Positions 1-7,527 of a DNA stretch of 22,134 bases are shown here, piece by piece (the stretch's first letter is position 1; each line of letters starts with the position of its first letter). A program made the translations under genes and the position numbers. The DNA lies in assembly GCA_036374835.1 (NCBI GenBank), contig DASUTB010000022.1, positions 1 through 22,134 of the forward strand, given 5' to 3'. A model generated the notes under the pieces. It searched no databases. It was not told the origin of the DNA and saw nothing but the letters and a program-made list of their open reading frames with translations. Source of the stretch: DASUTB01 sp036374835. Lineage in GTDB: Bacteria > Actinomycetota > Actinomycetes > Jiangellales > Jiangellaceae.

Positions 1-434
1 CGGGCCTCGTCCTCGGTCGGGTCCGGGTGCTCGTCCAGGTAGGCGGTGATAGTCGTGACGAACCCCGGTGTGCAGAAGCCGCACTGAAGGCCGTGGCACT
101 CGAGAAACGCCTGCTGTACCGGGCCGAGTTCGCCGTCCGGCTCGCCGCAGCCTTCGATCGTCGTGATCGACGAGCCGCCGACGCTGACCGCGAAGATCAG
201 ACACGAGCGCACCGGCTCGCCATCCAGCAGGATCGTGCAGGCGCCGCACACTCCGTGCTCACAACCGACATGCGTACCGGTGAGTTCGAGATCGTGCCGG
301 AGGAAGTCCGACAGCAGCCGCCGGGCCGGCACTTCGGCCGACCGGGGCACGCCGTTGACCGTCAGCGCGACGGTGTGCAGCTCGTCCCCGGACACCTCGG
401 CCGGGGCAGCGTGGGTCGTCTGTGGCTCGGTCAC
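1..434 (-). CDS. 2Fe-2S subunit of a molybdenum hydroxylase (CoxS/XdhC type), 3' end cut off
   Basis: Small iron-sulfur subunit of a xanthine dehydrogenase/CO dehydrogenase-family molybdenum hydroxylase. It passes electrons from the molybdenum centre to the FAD subunit in the cytoplasm. The 144 visible residues show the plant-type ferredoxin cysteines C58, C63, C66 (CEHGVCGAC) and C78, followed by the start of the second cluster domain with QCGFCTPG (C118, C121). The window ends before the expected C-x-C pair, so the gene continues off the left edge. The GTG start overlaps the TGA stop of the upstream FAD subunit gene in a GTGA overlap, which indicates translational coupling. The large Mo-binding subunit expected next is not in the window, so the substrate (xanthine, CO, a heterocycle or an aldehyde) cannot be read here. 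The neighbouring permease and oxamate/ureide genes make a purine or ureide-type substrate the best inference. Family assignment is secure. Confidence 0.93.
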   Translation of the reverse strand, partial: MTEPQTTHAAPAEVSGDELHTVALTVNGVPRSAEVPARRLLSDFLRHDLELTGTHVGCEHGVCGACTILLDGEPVRSCLIFAVSVGGSSITTIEGCGEPDGELGPVQQAFLECHGLQCGFCTPGFVTTITAYLDEHPDPTEDEA

Positions 435-1309
435 GTTGCTACCTCCTCGGACGCATGCGTGGCAGCTTGCCGCACCGCTCGTTCGGTTAGCACGGCGGCC
501 AGGTGCCGGCGGTAGTCGGCGGTGGCATGGATGTCCGGCTGCGGGTCGACGGCCGCCTCGACGAGCCGCCCCGCACCGGCGAAGTCCGCGCCGTCGAACT
601 GCTGCCCGGCCACCGCGTCGCTGACGTCGACGACCACCGGCACGGGGCCGACCGAGATCATGCCCACCCGGGCAGACGAGATGTTCCGGTCGTCGCCCAG
701 CGTCACCAGCGCACCCACCCCACACACCGCGTAGTCGCCGTTGCGGCGGCTCACCTCCAGGAACGTCGTGCCGGTGCGCGGCGGCGGTGCGGGGAAGAAC
801 GCCTCGACGGCCAACTCCTCGGGCCTGATCGCGGACTCCAGCGGTCCCACGAAGAACTCGTCCGCATGGACCAGCCGTTCGGCAGTCGCGCTGCGCACCC
901 GGACCGAGCCGCCGAGCAGTGCCAGCACACCGGTCATCTCGCCGGCCGGATCGGCGTGGGCAAGGCTGCCGACGGTCGTCCCCCGGTTGCGGATCGTCGG
1001 ATGGGCCACGTGGGTAAGCGCCTGCCGCAGCAACGGAACGGTTCGGGAGGCCGCCTCGTCCCGCTCCAGCTCGGCGTGCCGGACCCGCGCGCCGATCCGG
1101 ACGCCGTCATTGCCCACCCGGACCCCGCCGAGTTGGGCAACCCCGTTGATGTCCACGACATGTTCCGGCGCGGCCAGCCGCATCGACATCAACGGAATCA
1201 GGCTCTGCCCGCCTGCGAGCACCTTGCCGTCCTCGCCGAACTCGGCAAGGACATCGAGCGCCTCATCGAGATCGGCGGGTCGGTGGTAGACGAACGGCGA
1301 CGGCTTCAT
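431..1309 (-). CDS. FAD-binding subunit of a molybdenum hydroxylase (CoxM type)
   Basis: Medium, FAD-carrying subunit of the same xanthine dehydrogenase/CO dehydrogenase-like enzyme. It takes electrons from the 2Fe-2S subunit and passes them to the acceptor. The 292-residue length is normal for the family. The two FAD-binding signatures are present: AGGQS at residues 32-36 and TVGSLAHADPAGE at 112-124. The reading frame could begin at a GTG at 1315, but AGGA lies only a few bases from that GTG and about nine bases from the ATG at 1309, so I choose the ATG (protein begins MKPSPF). It overlaps the 2Fe-2S gene by 4 bp and is the first visible gene of a leftward operon that diverges from fdrA across about 116 bp. 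The subunit order is medium then small, with the large subunit presumably beyond the window. Confidence 0.93.
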   Translation of the reverse strand: MKPSPFVYHRPADLDEALDVLAEFGEDGKVLAGGQSLIPLMSMRLAAPEHVVDINGVAQLGGVRVGNDGVRIGARVRHAELERDEAASRTVPLLRQALTHVAHPTIRNRGTTVGSLAHADPAGEMTGVLALLGGSVRVRSATAERLVHADEFFVGPLESAIRPEELAVEAFFPAPPPRTGTTFLEVSRRNGDYAVCGVGALVTLGDDRNISSARVGMISVGPVPVVVDVSDAVAGQQFDGADFAGAGRLVEAAVDPQPDIHATADYRRHLAAVLTERAVRQAATHASEEVAT

Positions 1310-1333
1310 GCGCACCTATCCTGCCGCTCCGAA

Positions 1334-1361
1334 GACCTACGGCAAATATCCGGGCCGTCAA
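1334..1361 (-). promoter_or_regulatory. candidate promoter of the molybdenum-hydroxylase operon
   Basis: On the minus strand there is TTGACG (1361-1356), a 16-bp spacer and TAGGTC (1339-1334), placed about 20 bp upstream of the ATG at 1309. The -35 box is good and the -10 box is weak. It shares the short divergent region with the fdrA promoter, so one regulator could control both directions; no operator palindrome stands out. Confidence 0.4.
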
Positions 1362-1390
1362 TGTCGCCGAAACGTTCCTCCACGGTGGCT

Positions 1391-1419
1391 TTGGCGCGCG
1401 CCGGTGGCGGCACTAGAGT
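1391..1419 (+). promoter_or_regulatory. promoter of fdrA, predicted leaderless transcript
   Basis: TTGGCG (1391-1396), a 17-bp spacer and TAGAGT (1414-1419) place the predicted transcription start at 1426, which is the A of the fdrA ATG. No Shine-Dalgarno sequence precedes that ATG, in agreement with leaderless translation, which is common in actinomycetes. Confidence 0.6.
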
Positions 1420-1425
1420 CCCCTC

Positions 1426-2922
1426 ATGCCCAGGCAGCTGGACGTCCGTCCCGGCGTCTATCTCGACTCGGTCACCCTGATGCAGGTCAGCAGTGACGCC
1501 GCGGCGCTCGATGGCGTCAATGCGGCCATGGTGGCGATGGCCACGGAGCTGAATCTCGGGCTACTCGCCGGAATGGGTTTCACCGCACCGGATACCGCAG
1601 CACCCACCGATCTCCTGGTCGCCGTCGATGCGGTCGACGACGATGCGCTCGCCCGCACGCTGGCCGCGGTCGAGTCGGCGCTCACAACACGGACGGCGGG
1701 GCCACAGCGACCTGAACTCGGCTTCGGCGCAGCACCCGCTCCGCACACCGTCCGTGCCGCACTAGACCAATCGGGTGGCACGCTGGCGCTGATCTCCACC
1801 CCCGGCCGGTACGCCTTTCTGGACGCGATGGACGCGCTGGACGCCGGCCGATCCGTCGTGGTCTTCTCCGACAACGTGCCCGTCGAGCAGGAGATCCGGC
1901 TCAAGGACGAGGCGGCCCGGCGCGACCTTCTGGTAATGGGGCCGGACTGCGGTACGGCCGTCATCGGCGGCGTCGGTCTCGGGTTCGCCAACGTCGTCCG
2001 GCCCGGTCCGGTCGGCATCGTCGCCGCGTCCGGCACCGGTGCACAACAGCTGATGAGCCTGCTGGACGGCGCCGGGGTCGGCATCAGCCACTGCGTCGGC
2101 GTGGGCGGCCGCGACATGTCTGCGGCGGTCGGCGGGCGGACGACCCTCGACGCGCTCGACCTGCTCGACGCTGATGCGGCGACCGAGACGATCGTCGTCA
2201 TCGGCAAACCACCGGCCGACGAGGTCGCCGATGCGGTACGGGACAAGGCTGCCGAGCTCGGCAAACCGGTGCTGATAGCCCTCCAGGGTCCGGGACAGCC
2301 CGACCTCACCGCCACCGCCGAGTCGGTGGTCTCGTCGCTGGGCCGGGAGTGGTCCGAGCCACAATGGTGGCCGGCCCCGACGATGCGAACCGGTCACTAC
2401 CCGCACATCCGCGGCCTGTACTCGGGCGGCACGCTCTGCGACGAGGCCATGCTGATCGCGACCGAGACGCTCGGCCCGATCCGGTCCAACATCCCGCTGC
2501 GGCCCGAGTGGGACGTCGGGCCAAGTCTGCGAGCGGACGGCCACGCGATGATCGACTTCGGCGACGACGCTCTGACCGCCGGCCGGCCGCATCCGATGAT
2601 CGACAATTCGCTGCGGGTCGAGCGTATCCGGGCCGAGGCGGCCGATCCCACCTGCGGAGTGCTGCTGCTCGACGTCGTCCTCGGCCACGGCGCGCATCCT
2701 GACCCCGCAGCCGAGCTGGCCCCGGCCATCACCGCCGCTCATACCCACGCCGCCGGCGACGGGCGCGACCTGGCCGTAGTCGTCGCGCTCATCGGAACGG
2801 CCGGAGACCCACAGGGGCTCGAACGGCAGGCGGCGGTGCTGCGCGACGCCGGCGCCTCGGTTCACCTTTCGCATTCCGCCGCGGTCCGCAAGGCGGTCGA
2901 GCTCGTGGCGGATCCGACATGA
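1426..2922 (+). CDS. fdrA: FdrA/AllF-family protein (succinyl-CoA synthetase alpha-like)
   Basis: Member of the FdrA family, built like a succinyl-CoA synthetase alpha subunit. In E. coli FdrA (AllF) works with YlbE and YlbF (AllG, AllH) as oxamate carbamoyltransferase, converting oxalurate and phosphate to oxamate and carbamoyl phosphate. The 498 residues show the family N-terminus (GVYLDSVTLMQ, 10-20), a Rossmann-like segment (ALISTPGRYAFLDAM, 121-135), VMGPDCGTAVIGGVGLGFAN (170-189), the ligase-like segment GIVAASGTGAQQLMSLLDGAG (197-217) with GVGGRD at 225-230, and a C-terminal ligase-like domain from about 325 (GLYSGGTLCDEA, 330-341). E. coli FdrA is somewhat longer (about 555). Translation is probably leaderless. 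It is followed after 97 bp, which contain a repeat element, by the DUF1116 partner gene. Family assignment is firm; the exact reaction is inferred from homology and context. Confidence 0.9.
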   Translation: MPRQLDVRPGVYLDSVTLMQVSSDAAALDGVNAAMVAMATELNLGLLAGMGFTAPDTAAPTDLLVAVDAVDDDALARTLAAVESALTTRTAGPQRPELGFGAAPAPHTVRAALDQSGGTLALISTPGRYAFLDAMDALDAGRSVVVFSDNVPVEQEIRLKDEAARRDLLVMGPDCGTAVIGGVGLGFANVVRPGPVGIVAASGTGAQQLMSLLDGAGVGISHCVGVGGRDMSAAVGGRTTLDALDLLDADAATETIVVIGKPPADEVADAVRDKAAELGKPVLIALQGPGQPDLTATAESVVSSLGREWSEPQWWPAPTMRTGHYPHIRGLYSGGTLCDEAMLIATETLGPIRSNIPLRPEWDVGPSLRADGHAMIDFGDDALTAGRPHPMIDNSLRVERIRAEAADPTCGVLLLDVVLGHGAHPDPAAELAPAITAAHTHAAGDGRDLAVVVALIGTAGDPQGLERQAAVLRDAGASVHLSHSAAVRKAVELVADPT

Positions 2923-2990
2923 GTCGTTCGATCACGTTCACCACCCGCAGCGGCATCACAACAGGCACGCATGCATGGTCTGATGTCGCC
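2921..2990 (+). repeat. dispersed 70-bp intergenic repeat, copy A
   Basis: This stretch matches the reverse complement of 13521-13590 without gaps at 60 of 70 positions, and blocks 2931-2950 are identical. It starts at the fdrA stop codon and fills most of the gap before the DUF1116 gene. The hairpin that is nearly perfect in the other copy is imperfect here (about 11 of 14 pairs from GCATCAC to TCTGATG), so this copy looks the more decayed. It encodes no protein that I recognise. Confidence 0.8.
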
Positions 2991-3019
2991 AAGCCTCGTG
3001 GTGTTCAGGGAGGGATCAG

Positions 3020-4432
3020 ATGACGTCCGACCTACTCGCCGGTGAGCCGTCTGTCGTCACCGCCGGCGTCGATCTGCTCGCCGAAGCGCTCGCCGCACAG
3101 GCGGTCGACACCGCCGCGGTCGACTGGCGCCCGCCGCCGGCCGGCACCGAGGACCACCTGATCCGGGTCGCTGCGGATCCCCGGCGCACCGAGGCGAACG
3201 CGGCCGCGATCACGCGCATGCTCAGCTCGACCGCCGAGTTGGTGGACGTCCGCCCGGCCCGGGCCGCCCTCGGCCTCGAGCCGGGCCATTTCCTGCACGC
3301 CGGCCCGCCGCTGAGCTGGGAGCGAGCGTCGGGTCCGATGCAGGGCGCGCTGATGGCGGCGATGATGTTCGAAGGACTCGCCGACACGCCGAACGACGCT
3401 GCGGCCCGGCTCGAGGCAGGTGACGGGATCACCCTCGAGCCGTGCCACCACCACGGCGCGGTCGGGCCGATGGCCGGGGTGGTCTCGCCGTCCATGTGGA
3501 TGTTCGAGCTGCGCGACGAGGCCAACGACGGCACGTCCTGGTGCTCGCTCAACGAAGGCCTTGGCAAGGTGCTGCGCTACGGCGCCTACTCCCCCGAGGT
3601 AATCGACCGGCTGCGCTGGATGACCGACGTGCTCGGGCCGTTGCTGCAGGCGGCGGTCCGCAGGCACGGCCGGATCGACATCAAAGCGATCACCGCCCAG
3701 ATGGTGCAGATGGGCGACGAGGGCCACAACCGCAACCGCGCCGGCACTCTCATGCTGTTGCGTGAGCTGCTCCCGGACCTGATCTCCACGGACGCTCCGA
3801 GCTCGACCGTGGCCGAGGTCGTGCGGTTCGTGTCCGGCAATGACCACTTCTTCCTCAACCTGGTCATGCCGGCGGCAAAGCTGCAGACCGTGGCAGGCGC
3901 CGGCATCCCTGGGTCCACGGTAGTGACGACGATGGCGCGCAACGGAACCGACTTCGGCATCCAGGTGTCGGGCACCGGCTCGACCTGGTTCACCGCTCCG
4001 GCGGCGGTGCCGGACGGGTTGTACCTCGGCAGCTACGGCCCGGACGACGCGAATCCCGACATCGGCGACTCGACGATCGCCGAGACGGCCGGCCTCGGCG
4101 GCTTTGCGATGGCCTCGGCTCCGGCCATCGTGCGATTCGTCGGCGGCAGCGTGCCCGACGCGTTGCGGACCAGCCAACTGATGTATCAGATCACACTCGC
4201 GGAGAACCCGGCCTACGCATTCCCGATCCTGGACTTCCGTGGCGCGCCGACCGGCATCGACGTCTCGCTCGTCCTACGCACCGGGATCCTGCCGCAGATC
4301 AACACCGGCATGGCCGGCAAGGTCGCCGGCACCGGCCAGGTCGGAGCGGGCCTGGTCAAGCCGCCGCTCGAGTGCTTCACCTCAGCGATCACGGCGCTGG
4401 CCGAGGCGGCACCAGAAGTCGGCACTGTCTGA
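3020..4432 (+). CDS. allG: DUF1116 protein, YlbE/AllG-like subunit of oxamate carbamoyltransferase
   Basis: DUF1116 family protein of 470 residues, the partner of FdrA. E. coli YlbE/AllG is one of three proteins needed for oxamate carbamoyltransferase activity. Visible conserved segments are GPMQGALMAAM (105-115), a histidine cluster EPCHHHGAVGPMAGVVSPSM (140-159), GDEGHNRNRAG (232-242), SGNDHFFLNL (272-281) and a glycine-rich AGAGIPGSTVV near 293-303. The clustered Cys and His residues (142-145) are candidates for metal or substrate contact, though I know of no proof of this. A strong Shine-Dalgarno (GGGAGGG, five bases before the ATG) fixes the start. It lies in the same direction as fdrA and is probably cotranscribed, although a repeat element separates the two. 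It is about 50 residues longer than E. coli YlbE. The third partner is encoded on the opposite strand at 5119-6018. Confidence 0.88.
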   Translation: MTSDLLAGEPSVVTAGVDLLAEALAAQAVDTAAVDWRPPPAGTEDHLIRVAADPRRTEANAAAITRMLSSTAELVDVRPARAALGLEPGHFLHAGPPLSWERASGPMQGALMAAMMFEGLADTPNDAAARLEAGDGITLEPCHHHGAVGPMAGVVSPSMWMFELRDEANDGTSWCSLNEGLGKVLRYGAYSPEVIDRLRWMTDVLGPLLQAAVRRHGRIDIKAITAQMVQMGDEGHNRNRAGTLMLLRELLPDLISTDAPSSTVAEVVRFVSGNDHFFLNLVMPAAKLQTVAGAGIPGSTVVTTMARNGTDFGIQVSGTGSTWFTAPAAVPDGLYLGSYGPDDANPDIGDSTIAETAGLGGFAMASAPAIVRFVGGSVPDALRTSQLMYQITLAENPAYAFPILDFRGAPTGIDVSLVLRTGILPQINTGMAGKVAGTGQVGAGLVKPPLECFTSAITALAEAAPEVGTV

Positions 4433-4477
4433 GGTGCCAGCGGATCAGGCCGCTACGGGTCCATTTGCACGCGGCCA

Positions 4478-4506
4478 TTGTGACGCAGACGATCTCCGCA
4501 CATAAT
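4478..4506 (+). promoter_or_regulatory. promoter of the RDD gene, predicted leaderless transcript
   Basis: TTGTGA (4478-4483), an exact 17-bp spacer and CATAAT (4501-4506) form one of the best sigma-70-like promoters in the window. The predicted start, about 4513, is two bases before the ATG at 4515, and no Shine-Dalgarno sequence is present, so the mRNA should be leaderless. Confidence 0.65.
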
Positions 4507-4514
4507 GTGTGCCC

Positions 4515-5102
4515 ATGCTTGAACAGCGCAAGGTCACCGGGCGGCGAATCGTTGCGTTCCTGATCGACACAGTCGTCGGCTTCGCCATCTACTGGTCTCT
4601 GGTAGTAGCGCTTAAAACCGACAGCCAGGACGTGGAAACGCCTGGGGTGTACGTGCAGATGAGCACCAACTTCGTGAACGGGCAGATGCGTGCCGAACTA
4701 ATGGGCACCACCTACATCCTGGACGGCGGCACCGCGGCCCTGGTCGTCCTCGGCGCGATGGCCTATTGGATCGGCGCGTTGGTCGTGTTGCAGGGACTGA
4801 CCGGTCTCACGATCGGCAAGGGCCTCGTCGGAATCCGTGCCGTCAATGCCGAGGGCCGGCCGTGCGGCGTCGGCCGGGCCGCGGTGCGCTGGCTCTTCCT
4901 GATCGTCGACGCATTCCCATATTTCGTTCCCATGCTCGTCGGCTTCATCGTCACCGTCTCAACCCGGAGCCGGCAGCGGGTCGGCGACATCGTCGCCAAG
5001 ACCTGGGTCATATCCGCCGACGCGATCGACAAACCGCTCACCGACGGTTCAGCAAGGACCGGGCCGAATCAGGAGCGTCCGCCCGTTCCCGACAGCTGGT
5101 AG
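4515..5102 (+). CDS. RDD family membrane protein
   Basis: Small integral membrane protein of the RDD family (195 residues), whose general role is unsettled; some members have been linked to ion transport or stress. The first helix carries the family Arg and Asp (RRIVAFLIDTVV, R10/R11 and D18). A second hydrophobic segment precedes the typical GLTIGKGLVGIRAVNAEG loop, a third contains FLIVDAFPYF, and the end has the usual QRVGDIVAKTWVIS motif. A 40-residue hydrophilic loop between helices 1 and 2 and a proline-rich polar tail are less typical. The ATG at 4515 is preferred over an in-frame GTG at 4509 because the promoter predicts a start of transcription at about 4513. The gene interrupts the ureide/purine cluster and has its own promoter, so I see no reason to tie it to that pathway. 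It converges on the DUF2877 gene with a 16-bp gap. Confidence 0.88.
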   Translation: MLEQRKVTGRRIVAFLIDTVVGFAIYWSLVVALKTDSQDVETPGVYVQMSTNFVNGQMRAELMGTTYILDGGTAALVVLGAMAYWIGALVVLQGLTGLTIGKGLVGIRAVNAEGRPCGVGRAAVRWLFLIVDAFPYFVPMLVGFIVTVSTRSRQRVGDIVAKTWVISADAIDKPLTDGSARTGPNQERPPVPDSW

Positions 5103-5118
5103 CTCGGCACCCAGCCCG

Positions 5119-6018
5119 TTACCGGGCGGCGAGCGCCGCTGTGACGCCCAGCAGCAGGCCCTCGGCGAGGTCGCGTCCGGATGTGTGGCCGACGGTGAGG
5201 GCCCGTTCCAGGGCGGACTCGAGAGGACGCTGGCCGGTCAGCGCGCCGCAGACCGTCGCCACGGGTTCGGCGACCGCACCGGTTCCGGCGTGGCGCAACA
5301 GATCCGCAGCGAGGACGGTCGTCCGAGCCGCCCGATCTCCGGCAGCGACGGTCACCTGCTCGGCCAGAACCAGGGCCGACCGGCGGCCCAGCGCGCGACC
5401 GAAGATCACCATCCCGGCCACCGCGCCGGCGAGAAGGTCGTCGCCCGCCGGCGTCAGCCCGGGCCCGAGTCCTACGAGCCGATCGGCGGCCTCGTCCACC
5501 GACCACCCGCCGGCCAGCGCCGACGCCAGCGCCTCCCGTCCGGCTTGCAGTTGCCCGGCCGCCGGCTCATCCGGATCGGGCCAGGCGGGCAACAGCGACC
5601 GCATTGCATCGACGGCTCGGCCGAGCGCGGAGGGATCGGTCACGGCCGGCAGCCGCGGGACCGGATCCCACCACCGGCCCACGGTTACGCGAGCACGCCC
5701 AAGCTGGATACCTCCGTCCCCAACCACAACCGGGCCGTCGCCTCCATGATCACCGGCACTTTTCACACGCATGGTGTGAAAAGTGCCGGTGATCATGGAG
5801 AAACGCCGGACGTGGTCGCGGCACACCAGCGCATTGGGCAGCCGCACGGCGGCCGGCGTCACCAATGCGATCACCGCCGTATCCACCCTTAAATACGTGG
5901 CGACCGGGAAGTCCGCGATGATCTCGGCCGGCTGCGCCGGACCGGTGATCAGTGCCGCGACGGCGGTACTGGCCGCGGCGGGCGCCGTCGAGATCTGCTG
6001 ACGCTCCGCCGCGGCCAT
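5119..6018 (-). CDS. allH: DUF2877 protein, YlbF/AllH-like subunit of oxamate carbamoyltransferase
   Basis: DUF2877 family protein of 299 residues, the third partner of the FdrA/YlbE/YlbF set. The family signature GLGPGLTPAGDD lies at 183-194, followed by an alanine-rich helical region and a C-terminal GHTSGRDLAEGLLLG (277-291), both typical. The gene starts 12 bp after the stop of the NCS2 permease gene, so the two form a leftward operon. The ATG at 6018 has GGAG about nine bases upstream. Residues 73-93 (FSMITGTFHT and on) are encoded by a 59-bp hairpin-forming palindrome that looks foreign to the protein. The frame stays open through it, so the gene is probably still functional with an added loop. 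In E. coli the three genes are adjacent; here this one is split from the others and sits on the opposite strand. Confidence 0.85.
   Translation of the reverse strand: MAAAERQQISTAPAAASTAVAALITGPAQPAEIIADFPVATYLRVDTAVIALVTPAAVRLPNALVCRDHVRRFSMITGTFHTMRVKSAGDHGGDGPVVVGDGGIQLGRARVTVGRWWDPVPRLPAVTDPSALGRAVDAMRSLLPAWPDPDEPAAGQLQAGREALASALAGGWSVDEAADRLVGLGPGLTPAGDDLLAGAVAGMVIFGRALGRRSALVLAEQVTVAAGDRAARTTVLAADLLRHAGTGAVAEPVATVCGALTGQRPLESALERALTVGHTSGRDLAEGLLLGVTAALAAR
5742..5800. repeat. 59-bp palindromic element inside the DUF2877 coding sequence
   Basis: Arms of 27 bp (5742-5768 and 5774-5800) are perfect inverted repeats around a 5-base loop (GCATG). The left arm contains CACCGGCACTTTTCACAC. 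The element lies wholly within an open reading frame, so it is not a terminator. No clear target duplication flanks it. Its A/T-rich centre (CTTTTCACAC / GTGTGAAAAG) is unlike the surrounding codon usage. It resembles the protein-coding palindromic insertions known from Rickettsia in kind only; I do not recognise this sequence family. Confidence 0.9.
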
Positions 6019-6030
6019 CGCCCCACACTC

Positions 6031-7527
6031 CTAGGTCTCCTTCGTAGTCTCCCCGGCGCGATCCTCGGCTGCTTCACTGGAGGTGCCGGTGGGAGTCTCA
6101 CCGACCGGACCTCTGGTCTCGGCGGTTCGGGCGATGCCCCGCTCCTCGTCCGTTCCCGGGATCACGTTGTCCAGGATCAATCCGAGGATGGCGGCCACCG
6201 CCATACCGGTGCTGCCGATCGTGACGATTGCGTCGCCGAGCCACTCCGCCCAGGAGATCTCGATCTCCACGTCGGCGAAGTACGCCGGTGTCGACAACCC
6301 CATGAACAGGATGAACCCGACGATCAGCAGGTTGCGCTGGCTGGTCATGTCCGCCCGCATCAGGTTGGAAAGACCGATGGACGCGATCAGGCCGAACAGC
6401 GTGCAGTACAGCCCGCCGACGATGGGCATCGGAATCGTGGCGATAACCGCCCCGAACTTCGCGACGAGCCCGAGAACGATGAGCAACCCCGCCGCCACGT
6501 AGACGACTCGGCGGCTCGCCACCTTCGTCAGAGCGACCAGACCGATGTTCTCGGTGTAGCTGGTCGAGGCGAAGCCGCCGAGGAAGCCGGTGGTCGCGCA
6601 TCCGATGCCCTCGGCGCCGATACCGCGGTTGATCTGCTTCTCGGTCGGGTGGTCCTTGCCGACCGCGCGGGAGATCGCGTGGTAGTCACCGAACGACTCG
6701 ATCATGGACGCCAGGTAGCCGGCGAGAACGGCCAGGATGAAGCCGAGGTCGAACTGCGGCGAGCCCCACGGCAGGAATATGCCGCCACCGCCGACGTCCA
6801 GGCTGCGCAGCCACGGCGCGTCACCGACCGCGTCGAAGCTGATGAAGGCGGGGTTCCCCTCGCCGATCACACCGATCGCGCTGAAGAACCAGGCGACGAG
6901 ATACGCCACCACGACGGCCAGCAGGATCGGGAACAGCGAGACGAAACGTACCCGCGGCGCCAGGATCAACGCGAAGGCGAGCGTGGCCACGATCGTCAGG
7001 CCGCCGATCCACCAGTTCAGCGCGACGTTCGGTACACCGGTCTGGAACAGCGCCAGACCGATCAATGCGATCACCGGCCCGATGACGACCGGGCTGATGT
7101 ATTGGCGGATCTTGCCGAACAGCCCGCTGTACCCGAGCACGATCTCAAGAACGGCGCCGGCGATGATGGCACCGGCGATGAACTGCATGCTGATGTCGCC
7201 GCCCTGCGACACGGTGCCCGCGATGATGGCGAAGAACGGCGCCAGGAACGCGAACGAGACACCCTGGATGATCGGCAGACGGGTGCCGAATCGCACCTGG
7301 ATGATCGTCGCGATGCCCGAGCAGATCATCACCGAACTCACCAGAATGGCGATCTGGTCCGGATCCATCTCCAACGCCGGGCCGAGCAGCAGCGGCACCG
7401 CAACCGTGGCGCCGAACATGGTGAGAACGTGCTGGATACCCAGCCCGAGGCTGGGCAGCGGTTTCGGAACGTCGTCGAGCCCGTAGTGAAGCTTGGTGGA
7501 TGGTGTACCGACAGGCGTCGTGCTCAT
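6031..7527 (-). CDS. NCS2 family nucleobase (uracil/xanthine/urate-type) permease
   Basis: Nucleobase:cation symporter of the NCS2 (NAT) family, 498 residues with about 14 membrane segments, expected to import a purine or pyrimidine base with protons or sodium. Diagnostic parts are the helix-3 region IIQGVSFAFLAPFFAI (86-101), the helix-8 segment ASMIESFGDYHAISRA with the substrate-binding acid E277, and the helix-10 signature TSYTENIGLVALTKVASR with E326. The ENIG form of that motif departs from the QNNG form of classical xanthine/urate carriers, so the substrate is uncertain. The C-terminal tail is long and hydrophilic (about 50 residues). AGGAGG five bases before the ATG gives a strong start. 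It is the first gene of an operon with the DUF2877 gene, which supports a role in feeding the ureide/purine pathway encoded around it. Confidence 0.92.
   Translation of the reverse strand: MSTTPVGTPSTKLHYGLDDVPKPLPSLGLGIQHVLTMFGATVAVPLLLGPALEMDPDQIAILVSSVMICSGIATIIQVRFGTRLPIIQGVSFAFLAPFFAIIAGTVSQGGDISMQFIAGAIIAGAVLEIVLGYSGLFGKIRQYISPVVIGPVIALIGLALFQTGVPNVALNWWIGGLTIVATLAFALILAPRVRFVSLFPILLAVVVAYLVAWFFSAIGVIGEGNPAFISFDAVGDAPWLRSLDVGGGGIFLPWGSPQFDLGFILAVLAGYLASMIESFGDYHAISRAVGKDHPTEKQINRGIGAEGIGCATTGFLGGFASTSYTENIGLVALTKVASRRVVYVAAGLLIVLGLVAKFGAVIATIPMPIVGGLYCTLFGLIASIGLSNLMRADMTSQRNLLIVGFILFMGLSTPAYFADVEIEISWAEWLGDAIVTIGSTGMAVAAILGLILDNVIPGTDEERGIARTAETRGPVGETPTGTSSEAAEDRAGETTKET

Noticed and set aside
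503..1480. Long open frame on the plus strand opposite the FAD-subunit gene
   Set aside because: It is antisense to a clearly recognisable CoxM-type gene, is rich in Arg, Pro and His as expected of a high-GC shadow frame, and resembles no family.
3032..4177. 381-codon open frame on the minus strand
   Set aside because: Shadow of the DUF1116 gene; its composition (Arg/His/Val-rich) is typical of antisense frames.
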